Source of the DNA: Gammaproteobacteria bacterium
GTDB lineage: Bacteria; Pseudomonadota; Gammaproteobacteria; S012-40
Length of the DNA: 5,307 nt
Assembly: GCA_026982215.1 (NCBI GenBank)
Contig: JALSHN010000064.1
Span: 1-5,307, forward strand
Direction: 5' to 3'
The position numbers and the translations under genes were made by a program. Positions 1 to 5,307 of this stretch are shown here, piece after piece (within the stretch, counting starts at the first letter, position 1; every line of letters starts with the position of its first letter). The notes under the pieces are model-generated. The model had not been told where the DNA came from, did not search any database, and saw nothing but the letters and a program-made list of their open reading frames with translations.

Positions 1-795
1 TTGCGCCTGCTGGTGGCCACCGACGTGGTCGCCCGCGGCCTGGATGTGGAACGCATCACCCACGTCTTCAATTTCGACCCCCCCAACGATCCCGAGTCCT
101 ATGTCCACCGCATCGGCCGCACCGGCCGGGCCGGTCGCAAGGGCGAGGCCATTCTCTTCCTCACCCCTCGCGAGCGACGTGCTCTCAAGGGCATCGAACG
201 AGTCACCCGCCAGCCCATCGAGCCCATGGCGGTCCCCGATGCCGCCGCAGTCAATGCTCGCCGGGCCGAGCGCTTCAAGGACCGGGTGCGGGAGGCCTTG
301 AATCAAAAAGCCGGGGCCGCCTATCGGGAGCTGGTGGAGAGTCTGGTGAGGGAAACCGAGGTCGATCCCCTGCAACTGGCCGCCGCCCTCGCCCATCTGG
401 CCCAGGGGGAGACACCGCTGTTCGTGGAAGATCTTCCCCGACAGACGCATTCTCGGGAATCCAATCCCGCTCCCCGTCCGGGACGCGGTGAAATGGCCAT
501 GACCCGCTACCGCCTGGCCGTTGGCCGCCGCCATGGGGTCCGCCCCGGCAACATCGTCGGTGCCATCGCCAACGAGGCCCGGCTGCAGAGCCGTCACATC
601 GGCCGGATCGAGATCCACGAGGACCACAGCCTGGTGGACCTGCCCCGCGGCATGCCCAGGGAGGTCCTGGAGACCTTGCGCCGGGCCCGGGTGGCCGGTC
701 AACGCCTGGAGATCCAGCGCCACGGCGCCAAGGAGCCCCTGGCCTCTCGCCCGGCCCGTCCCCGGCTGAAGGTCCGTCCCAAGGCGGAGCAATGA
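1..795 (+). CDS. deaD: DEAD-box ATP-dependent RNA helicase DeaD/CsdA, C-terminal part (5' end outside window)
   Basis: This is the C-terminal 264 residues of a DEAD-box RNA helicase, an ATP-driven enzyme that unwinds short RNA duplexes; the DeaD family works in ribosome assembly, mRNA decay and cold adaptation. The visible part opens inside the second RecA-like domain. Motif V (ATDVVARGLDV, residues 6-16) and motif VI (HRIGRTGRAGR, 36-46) are intact. Residues about 78-140 resemble the DeaD dimerisation region, including AAALAHLAQGETPL. A charged linker follows, then a DbpA-type RNA-binding domain at about 167-240 (MTRYRLAVGRRHGVRPGNIV onward). The middle region favours DeaD over DbpA, which lacks it. 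The basic tail after the RNA-binding domain is only about 24 residues, shorter than the long E. coli DeaD tail. The TTG at position 1 is an internal Leu codon, not a start. The frame ends in TGA and a strong hairpin follows 22 bases later. The family call is firm; DeaD versus a related paralogue is slightly less so. Confidence 0.93.
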   Translation: MRLLVATDVVARGLDVERITHVFNFDPPNDPESYVHRIGRTGRAGRKGEAILFLTPRERRALKGIERVTRQPIEPMAVPDAAAVNARRAERFKDRVREALNQKAGAAYRELVESLVRETEVDPLQLAAALAHLAQGETPLFVEDLPRQTHSRESNPAPRPGRGEMAMTRYRLAVGRRHGVRPGNIVGAIANEARLQSRHIGRIEIHEDHSLVDLPRGMPREVLETLRRARVAGQRLEIQRHGAKEPLASRPARPRLKVRPKAEQ

Positions 796-817
796 GTTCA
801 CCCGGTCGCTGATCGCC

Positions 818-844
818 AGCCGTCCTCCCGTGTGGAGGACGGCT
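818..844 (+). terminator. Strong hairpin downstream of deaD, probable terminator
   Basis: A perfect 11-bp inverted repeat, AGCCGTCCTCC (818-828) and GGAGGACGGCT (834-844), encloses the 5-base loop CGTGT, 22 bases after the deaD stop codon. Position and stability fit a transcription terminator or a 3'-end-protecting hairpin. It is followed by TTGTCCG rather than a T-run, so it is not a textbook intrinsic terminator. No T-run is present on the opposite strand either. Confidence 0.6.
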
Positions 845-850
845 TGTCCG

Positions 851-864
851 ACAGCCGCGGCTGT
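851..864. promoter_or_regulatory. Perfect 14-bp palindrome, operator-like
   Basis: ACAGCCGCGGCTGT is identical to its own reverse complement and has no spacer, as in sites for dimeric DNA-binding proteins. It lies 39 bases before the GTG of the small ORF. It also sits between a weak -35-like TTGTCC (844-849) and a weak -10-like AAGATT (868-873), which are separated by 18 bp. The match to sigma-70 consensus is poor (4/6 and 3/6), so both promoter and operator are tentative. It could instead fold as a second short hairpin after the deaD terminator. Confidence 0.3.
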
Positions 865-889
865 GCCAAGATTCGGCTCGTTCTCGGCC

Positions 890-896
890 AGGAAGG
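890..896 (+). promoter_or_regulatory. Shine-Dalgarno site for the small ORF
   Basis: AGGAAGG lies 6 bases before the GTG codon at 903. It is a near-ideal purine-rich ribosome binding site at good spacing. It is the main reason for treating the following 84-codon frame as a gene and for placing its start at this GTG. Confidence 0.6.
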
Positions 897-902
897 CGAG
901 CG

Positions 903-1157
903 GTGATCATCGACCCCGGCAACCCCCTCGGCGGCATTTCGCTTCCGGCCCCCCGCCCGGAGGCGCGGCCGCGCCGTGTGGAACCGATCCCACCCCCTGC
1001 CCCCACGGGAGAACGTCCTGCTTCGGCCCGTTATCTGCCTTACGGCCCTGATCGGCCCAGCGGCCGGGGGGCCCGGGCCGTCCATGCCTATGAGAGTACC
1101 GCCCGCGCCGGCCGCCAGCCCCAGGTCAGCCTCGCCGGTCTCGACTGTTATGCCTAA
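903..1157 (+). CDS. Small Pro/Arg-rich protein of unknown function
   Basis: This is a probable 84-residue protein that I cannot assign to a named family. The start is GTG with AGGAAGG 6 bases upstream, and the stop is TAA. About three quarters of third codon positions are G or C, as expected for a coding frame in this GC-rich DNA. The protein has 16 prolines, 11 arginines and no lysine. It has no signal peptide and no membrane segment, so it is probably cytoplasmic and largely disordered up to about residue 55. The C-terminal part (GARAVHAYEST, about 57-67, then LAGLDCYA at the very end) looks like a short helix followed by a conserved-type tail. Small uncharacterised gammaproteobacterial proteins ending in a similar Gly-hydrophobic-Asp-x-Tyr-Ala pattern come to mind, but this is a weak recollection. 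It lies downstream of deaD beyond a hairpin and so probably has its own promoter. It converges on the lipoprotein gene with 7 bp between stop codons. The alternative is a chance open frame in GC-rich DNA. Confidence 0.6.
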   Translation: MIIDPGNPLGGISLPAPRPEARPRRVEPIPPPAPTGERPASARYLPYGPDRPSGRGARAVHAYESTARAGRQPQVSLAGLDCYA

Positions 1158-1177
1158 AGGGAGATCAGTCGCAGACC
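1137..1177. terminator. Stem-loop spanning both convergent stop codons, possible bidirectional terminator
   Basis: GGTCTCGACTG (1137-1147) pairs with CAGTCGCAGACC (1166-1177) over 11 base pairs with one bulged C at 1172. The loop is 18 bases and contains the TAA of the small ORF and the last base of the intergenic gap. The arms are the final codons of the two convergent genes. There is no T-run on either strand, so termination activity is only a suggestion. The arms may pair by chance under coding constraint. Confidence 0.3.
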
Positions 1178-1494
1178 TCGCCTTGCCTTCGGCGTAGACG
1201 ACAGGCTCGAGCCCGCAGGCGCTCGGCCTCCTGCCATTGCCCTTGGGACTCCCGCAACCGGGCCAAGGCCAGCCACACCGCGGGATCACGCGGGGCAATG
1301 CGCAAGGCCTGTTCCAGACTCGATTCCGCCCGCACCCAATCCCTGCGCTCCATGGCCCGTCGGGCCTGGGCCAGCCATGGCTGGGGCGTCTTCCCGACCT
1401 CCGGCGAGGCAAGCGACGGCAAGGGCCGGGGAGAGGGCCCCGTGCAGCCCACGGACAAGAGCAAGAGCACAACCCACCATGGCGGCTTTCTCAT
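1165..1494 (-). CDS. lpoP: Small TPR lipoprotein, probable PBP1b activator (LpoP-like)
   Basis: A 109-residue predicted lipoprotein. Residues 1-16 form a short signal peptide (MRKPPWW, then a V/L-rich core) ending in the lipobox LSVGC, with Cys17 as the lipidation site. Ser at -3 is less usual than Leu but is allowed in lipobox patterns. Residue +2 is Thr, not Asp, so outer-membrane sorting by Lol is predicted. A Pro/Ser-rich linker (about 17-39) leads to two TPR-like helical pairs at about 40-72 (AQARRAMERRDWVRAESSLE) and 73-101 (LALARLRESQGQWQEAERLR), then a basic tail. The start ATG overlaps the mrcB stop as ATGA, and GGGAG lies 8 bases upstream inside mrcB, so translation is probably coupled. 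In Pseudomonas the TPR lipoprotein LpoP activates PBP1b; operon position, lipobox and TPRs make the same role likely here. A longer frame open to 1662 is an upstream extension inside mrcB and would hide the signal peptide. The lipoprotein call is firm; the activator role is inferred. Confidence 0.82.
   Translation of the reverse strand: MRKPPWWVVLLLLSVGCTGPSPRPLPSLASPEVGKTPQPWLAQARRAMERRDWVRAESSLEQALRIAPRDPAVWLALARLRESQGQWQEAERLRARACRLRRRQGEVCD
1491..1494 (-). other. ATGA stop/start overlap coupling mrcB and the lipoprotein gene
   Basis: On the minus strand the four bases ATGA hold the lipoprotein start (ATG) and the mrcB stop (TGA). A ribosome finishing mrcB can re-initiate directly, helped by GGGAG (plus-strand 1503-1507, 8 bases upstream). 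This ties the amounts of the two proteins together and supports a shared function. Confidence 0.85.
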
Positions 1495-3779
1495 GGCAAC
1501 CGCTCCCGCAACCAGTGCCATCCCCGCCGCCACAACGGTGGCTTTCCGCCGCCGGCACAGGCCGCCCTCACCTGGGGCGCGGTCCCGGCGAGGAACGGCA
1601 GTCGTAATCGATCCGGACAACGGCGCGAGGCCAGTCCGCCCCGGGGATCCACCCAATGCCATTCAATCCCTGGGGGTGGAATCAACTCCAGCGACCGGTG
1701 TTCCACTGCCGCCATCGCCCGCCCCCACAGGGCCAGCGCCTCGCGCCCTCCCACCAGGCCGTCCACCCGGTTGTCGTCACTGCCCACCCAGGCCACCGCC
1801 ACGCGGTTGCCGGAGAAGGCGGCGAACCAGGCATCGCGACCGTCATCACTGGTCCCGGTCTTGCCGGCCACCCCCACGGCGGGATCGATCCAGCGTCTCA
1901 ACCCCTTGGCGGTCCCCTCGCGCACCACGCCCTGCAGGGCATGGGTGAGCAGATACACCGCCCCTTCGTCCAGGGCCTCGCCCAGGCGCAGAGGGTAACG
2001 TGCCAGGGGCCGTCCCTGGCGATCGGTGACCCCCAGCACAGCCTTCACCGGGGTCTGGAACCCCTCTGCGGCCAAGGTCTGATACATCTGCAATACCTCC
2101 AGGGGCGAGAGTTCCACCGCCCCGAGAAACAAGGACGGATAGCGCGGCAAGGGCCGCGACACCCCCAGGCGCCGAATGGTCTCCAAGACCCGGTCCACCC
2201 CCAGGGTCAGCCCCAGGCGCACCGCAGCCAGATTATAGGAATGCACCAGTGCCTGGTAGAGGACCACCCGACCATGGGACTGGTGATCGTAATTCCGCGG
2301 CCGCCAACCCAAACGGCGAACCGTGGCCGGGTCCAGCGGGCGGTCCTCCAAGGGCGAGGCCAGGGTGTAGCCCGCCTCCAGGGCAGTGAGATAGAGCACC
2401 GGCTTGATCAATGAACCCACCGGCCGACGGGCATCCAGGGCCCGGTTGAACCCCGGGTAGCGGGGATCACGGCCGCCCACCACCGCCAGCACTTCGCCAG
2501 TAGCGACGTCGCTGATCAACAAGGCCGCCTGGAGGCGCTGATCATCGGTCAACGCCTGGACCACCGCCTTCTCCGCCACCGCCTGCACGGCCGGATCCAG
2601 GGTGGTGAAGATCCGCAGGCCCTCTCCGGTGAGATCCTCCTCCCGATAGTCCCGGCGCAATTGCCGCCGTACCAGATCGACGAAGGCCGGATACGGCGTC
2701 AACCCCCGACGGGGCCGCGCCACCACCCCCAAAGGGGCATTGCGCGCCACCAAGGCCTGATGGGCGTCGATCAGCCCCGCGGCCGCCATCCGGGCCACTA
2801 CCCAATCCCGCCGCTCCCGGGCGCGCTGGGGATGACGCCGGGGGTCGTAGTAGGACGGCCCCTTCACCAGGGCCACCAGCAAAGCGATCTGCGCTGGGGA
2901 GAGCGCCTCGAGATCGCGGGCGAAATAAAACCGTGCCGCCAACCCGAAACCGTGTATCGCCCGTGCTCCGTCCTGCCCCAGATAGATCTCGTTGAGATAA
3001 GCCTCGAGGATCTCCTCCTTGGAATAGTGAGCCTCCAGCAACACGGCCATCAGCGCCTCCTTGGCCTTGCGTCCCAAGGTTCGGCGCCGGTCGAGATAGA
3101 AATTCTTCACCAACTGCTGGGTGAGGGTACTGCCCCCCTGCACCACCCGCCCGGCGCGCAGGTTGGCCCACAGTGCCCGGGCGATGGCCAGCGGACGCAC
3201 ACCGTGATGGTGGAAAAACTGCCGGTCCTCCACCAACAACAGGGTCTTCACCAGCAACGGCGGCACATCCTCCAGACGCACCAGCAGCCGATCCTCCCGC
3301 GCCGCCGGAAAGATCCCCCCGATGGAACGAGGCTCCAGGCGCAGCCCCGGCGCGGGCTCCCCGGTCACTGCCAGCGAACGCAATTCATTGCCGGCAAAAC
3401 GCAATCGCACCTCTCGGGCCGGCTCTTTCCCATCCCAGTAAGCGAAGGGGCGGGTATGCAAACGGATCGTCTCTCCCGCCCGCGCGAAAGTACCCGGACG
3501 GGGTGCCCCGGCGATGGGGCGGTACCCCACGGCCTCTAGATGCTCCACCACCGCATCCGCCGACAACGGTGCCCCCGGATAAAGAAACAGCGGTCGGGCG
3601 AACACCTGGGCCGGCAGCGCCCAACGGCGGCCCTCGAAGGCCTGGCGCAGACCGTGATCCAGCCAGGCCACCCACAAGGCGGCAGCCCCCACGGCCAGCA
3701 CCAGCAACCAGACCAACCACCGCCGCAGCCTACGCCTCCCCGGCGAATCCGTGTTCACTCCGCTAGACTCCCGATCCAT
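1491..3779 (-). CDS. mrcB: Penicillin-binding protein 1B, bifunctional peptidoglycan glycosyltransferase/transpeptidase
   Basis: A class A PBP of 762 residues. It polymerises lipid II into glycan strands and crosslinks the peptides, acting in the periplasm from an inner-membrane anchor. In order: a short cytoplasmic tail with RRRLRR (15-20); one membrane segment (about 20-40); a UB2H-like region (about 55-145), the hallmark of PBP1b and the Lpo docking domain in E. coli; and a GT51 domain with EDRQFFHHHG (184-193, catalytic Glu184), QGGSTLTQQL (214-223), RKAKE (237-241) and KEEILEAYLNEIYLG (254-268). The transpeptidase domain has SLIK (Ser466 nucleophile, Lys469), SYN (514-516) and KTGT (640-643). 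A C-terminal tail has two cysteines (711 and 731). All catalytic motifs are intact and the length is normal, if slightly shorter than E. coli PBP1b. The lipoprotein gene follows with an ATGA overlap. I chose the ATG at 3779, which has no clear Shine-Dalgarno. A GTG at 3758 has GGGAG 9 bases upstream and may be the true start, shortening the tail by 7 residues. A TTG at 3836 would run into the divergent gene and is unlikely. Confidence 0.96.
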   Translation of the reverse strand: MDRESSGVNTDSPGRRRLRRWLVWLLVLAVGAAALWVAWLDHGLRQAFEGRRWALPAQVFARPLFLYPGAPLSADAVVEHLEAVGYRPIAGAPRPGTFARAGETIRLHTRPFAYWDGKEPAREVRLRFAGNELRSLAVTGEPAPGLRLEPRSIGGIFPAAREDRLLVRLEDVPPLLVKTLLLVEDRQFFHHHGVRPLAIARALWANLRAGRVVQGGSTLTQQLVKNFYLDRRRTLGRKAKEALMAVLLEAHYSKEEILEAYLNEIYLGQDGARAIHGFGLAARFYFARDLEALSPAQIALLVALVKGPSYYDPRRHPQRARERRDWVVARMAAAGLIDAHQALVARNAPLGVVARPRRGLTPYPAFVDLVRRQLRRDYREEDLTGEGLRIFTTLDPAVQAVAEKAVVQALTDDQRLQAALLISDVATGEVLAVVGGRDPRYPGFNRALDARRPVGSLIKPVLYLTALEAGYTLASPLEDRPLDPATVRRLGWRPRNYDHQSHGRVVLYQALVHSYNLAAVRLGLTLGVDRVLETIRRLGVSRPLPRYPSLFLGAVELSPLEVLQMYQTLAAEGFQTPVKAVLGVTDRQGRPLARYPLRLGEALDEGAVYLLTHALQGVVREGTAKGLRRWIDPAVGVAGKTGTSDDGRDAWFAAFSGNRVAVAWVGSDDNRVDGLVGGREALALWGRAMAAVEHRSLELIPPPGIEWHWVDPRGGLASRRCPDRLRLPFLAGTAPQVRAACAGGGKPPLWRRGWHWLRERLP

Positions 3780-3803
3780 AGCGAAATCGTGGATGAGACG
3801 CCC
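3780..3803. promoter_or_regulatory. 24-bp divergent intergenic region
   Basis: Only 24 bp separate the mrcB start from the divergent kinase-fusion start, so promoter elements for both must extend into the neighbouring coding sequences. For the rightward gene a weak -10-like TAGACT lies at 3764-3769, without a recognisable -35. Its ribosome site is probably GGATGAG (3791-3797), 6 bases before the ATG. No convincing sigma-70 promoter is visible for mrcB. Confidence 0.4.
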
Positions 3804-5307
3804 ATGAACGCCCCCGGTTCCCCCCTCTGGCTCCAAGCCCTACAGCGTCCCGAGGCCTACGCCCACCCCGCCGAGGATCTCCACTGCCTGGAGACCCACA
3901 TCTCCTGGGTGCTGCTGGCTGGAGAACACGCCTACAAGATCAAAAAGCCCGTGGATCTCGGCTTCCTGGACTACAGCACCCCGGAAAAGCGTCATTTCTA
4001 TTGCCAAGAGGAATTACGCCTCAACCGCCGCCTCGCCGCCCCCTTGTACTTGGGACTCTCCCGCATCACCGGCCCGCCCGAGGCGGCCCGGATGGACGGC
4101 GACGGCGAGGTGCTGGAATACGCCGTCCACATGCGCCGATTCCCCGCAGAAAACCAATTCGATCACTTATTAACCACCGGCCGGCTGCGAAACGAACATC
4201 TGGAGACCCTGGCCATGGATCTCGCCCACTTCCATGGCCACATCGCCGCCCCCGCACCACCCGAGAGCGATTACGGCCGCCCTGAGCGCGTCTTTGGCCC
4301 CATGCGGGACAACTTCGACCACCTGGAAGGTGTCCATCCCTACCTCCCCGCCCTGCGCCAGTGGACCGAAGCGCAATTCCAGGCCCTACAACCCGCCTTG
4401 CTTGAACGGCGCGATCAGGGCCGTATCCGCGAGTGCCACGGCGACCTCCATCTGGGCAACATCGTCCTCTGGGAAGGGCACCCCCTGCCCTTCGACGGCA
4501 TCGAATTCTCTCCCGAGCTGCGTTGGATCGACATCCAGAGCGAAATGGCCTTCCTCACCATGGACCTGGAAGAACGGGGCCGCCCCGATCTGGCCTGGCT
4601 GACCCTCAACACCTGGCTCAGTCACAGCGGCGACTACCCCGGACTGCCCCTGCTGCGCTTCTACCAAACCTACCGTGCCCTGGTGCGCGCCAAGGTCAGC
4701 CACATCCGACTGCAGCAGGGGGGACTCTCATCGGCGGAGGCCCGGTCCCAGCAAACGGCCATGCAGCGCTACCTCGAACTGGCCCACCGTTACACCCGGC
4801 CACGGCCCAAGGCCCTGATCATCACCAGCGGCGTCTCCGGCAGCGGCAAATCCCACCTGGCCAAAGGCCTGGCCATGGCCATCGGCGCCATCCACATCCG
4901 CTCCGACGTGGAACGCAAACGCCTCCGTGGACTGGAACCACTGCAAGCGAGCCATGGCACCCTCTACGACCGCCGGACCACCGAGGCCACCTACCGACGA
5001 CTGCGCGAATTGGCGGCGGACATCCTCCAGGCCGGCTTCCCGGTCATCGTCGATGCCACCTTCCTGCGCCGGGACCAGCGCGCCCCCTTCCGAGCCTTGG
5101 CTCAGCGCCTGGACGTCCCCTTCCACATCCTCCACACCCACGCCCCTCGCCAGGTCCTGGAGCAGCGCATCCGACAACGGATGGCGGAAGGCCGTGATCC
5201 ATCCGAGGCCGATTTCACCGTCCTCCGAGGCCAATTGGCCCGACAAGAACCCTGGAGCGACCAAGAACGCCCCCACCTCATCGACATGGACACCACGAGT
5301 TCCCCGA
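3804..5307 (+). CDS. APH-like kinase / P-loop kinase fusion protein (3' end outside window)
   Basis: The first 501 residues of a two-domain protein, open at the right edge and probably lacking only a short C-terminus. Residues about 25-325 form an aminoglycoside-phosphotransferase-like domain of the COG2187 type. It has YKIKKPV (44-50, with the likely ATP-binding Lys), EELRLNRR (69-76), the Brenner-type catalytic motif HGDLHLGN (212-219, Asp214) and FDGIEF (230-235, metal-binding Asp231), followed by WIDIQSEMAFLTMDLE (241-256). Residues about 335-501 form an AAA_33/COG0645-type kinase domain. It has the Walker A motif GVSGSGKS (343-350, Lys349), RSDVERKRL (366-374) and VIVDATFLRRDQR (about 414-426, Asp417). 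Both active sites look intact. The substrate is unknown; despite the family name, aminoglycoside resistance is not implied, because this fusion is widespread in chromosomes and its true substrate is not established. GGATGAG 6 bases upstream supports the ATG; an in-frame GTG at 3789 has no such site. It is divergent from mrcB, but the sequence does not show whether the two are functionally linked. Confidence 0.92.
   Translation, partial: MNAPGSPLWLQALQRPEAYAHPAEDLHCLETHISWVLLAGEHAYKIKKPVDLGFLDYSTPEKRHFYCQEELRLNRRLAAPLYLGLSRITGPPEAARMDGDGEVLEYAVHMRRFPAENQFDHLLTTGRLRNEHLETLAMDLAHFHGHIAAPAPPESDYGRPERVFGPMRDNFDHLEGVHPYLPALRQWTEAQFQALQPALLERRDQGRIRECHGDLHLGNIVLWEGHPLPFDGIEFSPELRWIDIQSEMAFLTMDLEERGRPDLAWLTLNTWLSHSGDYPGLPLLRFYQTYRALVRAKVSHIRLQQGGLSSAEARSQQTAMQRYLELAHRYTRPRPKALIITSGVSGSGKSHLAKGLAMAIGAIHIRSDVERKRLRGLEPLQASHGTLYDRRTTEATYRRLRELAADILQAGFPVIVDATFLRRDQRAPFRALAQRLDVPFHILHTHAPRQVLEQRIRQRMAEGRDPSEADFTVLRGQLARQEPWSDQERPHLIDMDTTSSP

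Noticed and set aside
962..975. Perfect palindrome GGCGCGGCCGCGCC inside the small ORF
   Set aside because: It consists only of G and C in very GC-rich coding sequence, where such palindromes arise readily. Nothing around it suggests a site.
798..1472. A 224-codon open frame on the minus strand across the intergenic region and the lipoprotein gene
   Set aside because: It overlaps the lipoprotein in another frame and lies antisense to the small ORF. It has no recognisable domain and is Arg/Pro/Gly-rich, as expected of a chance frame in GC-rich DNA.
1495..1662. Upstream extension of the lipoprotein frame, giving a 165-residue protein
   Set aside because: It lies within mrcB in another frame and would bury the signal peptide and lipobox. 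The ATG at 1494 has a ribosome site and the ATGA overlap.
1881..1894. Palindrome GGATCGATCC inside mrcB
   Set aside because: It is short, coding, encodes ordinary PBP residues and has no regulatory context.
1237..3766. Several long plus-strand frames opposite mrcB and the lipoprotein gene
   Set aside because: They are low-complexity Pro/Arg/His-rich antisense shadows of well-supported genes, with no domain motifs.
3804..4780. Aminoglycoside resistance gene
   Set aside because: The APH-like fold has the kinase motifs, but the COG2187-type sequence and the fusion to a P-loop kinase mark a chromosomal housekeeping family rather than a resistance enzyme.
4001..5296. Open frames on both strands within the kinase-fusion region
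   Set aside because: The frame starting at 3804 carries intact kinase motifs over its full length; the others have none and are shadows of it.
1..5307. Mobile element, phage, defence or CRISPR system
   Set aside because: No transposase, integrase, repeat array, terminal inverted repeats or tRNA were seen. Genes and composition look uniform and chromosomal.

Overview
The window is GC-rich chromosomal DNA carrying ordinary core genes. The gene families and their arrangement point to a gammaproteobacterium: a DeaD-type helicase, a UB2H-bearing PBP1b with a coupled small TPR lipoprotein, and a two-domain APH/P-loop kinase divergent from the PBP gene. The species cannot be named from this alone. 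There is no sign of an insertion sequence, phage, CRISPR array, tRNA or rRNA.

Layout, left to right. Positions 1-795 (+) hold the 3' part of a DEAD-box RNA helicase gene (deaD), entering from outside the window. Positions 796-902 form a short intergenic stretch with a strong 11-bp-stem hairpin (818-844) and a perfect 14-bp palindrome (851-864). Positions 903-1157 (+) hold a small proline- and arginine-rich ORF of 84 codons that starts with GTG behind a strong Shine-Dalgarno sequence. I call it a probable real gene of unknown function. It converges on the next gene with 7 bp between the stop codons.

Positions 3779-1165 on the minus strand are a two-gene operon. The first gene is mrcB/ponB, encoding the bifunctional peptidoglycan synthase PBP1b (762 aa). 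The second, overlapping it by ATGA, encodes a 109-aa TPR lipoprotein that fits the outer-membrane PBP1b activator LpoP. The two products probably form one cell-wall synthesis machine: the synthase is anchored in the inner membrane, and the lipoprotein would reach it from the outer membrane, presumably at the UB2H domain.

Divergent from mrcB, only 24 bp away, a long reading frame runs from 3804 (+) off the right edge of the window. It encodes a fusion of an aminoglycoside-phosphotransferase-like kinase domain and a P-loop kinase domain (COG2187 plus COG0645 type). Its substrate is unknown. Nearly all of the gene is visible (501 codons).

The items most worth following up are the coupled PBP1b/lipoprotein pair with its very short lipoprotein, the small ORF at 903-1157 with its operator-like palindrome, and the uncharacterised double-kinase fusion. 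I did not find a clearly new multi-gene system.
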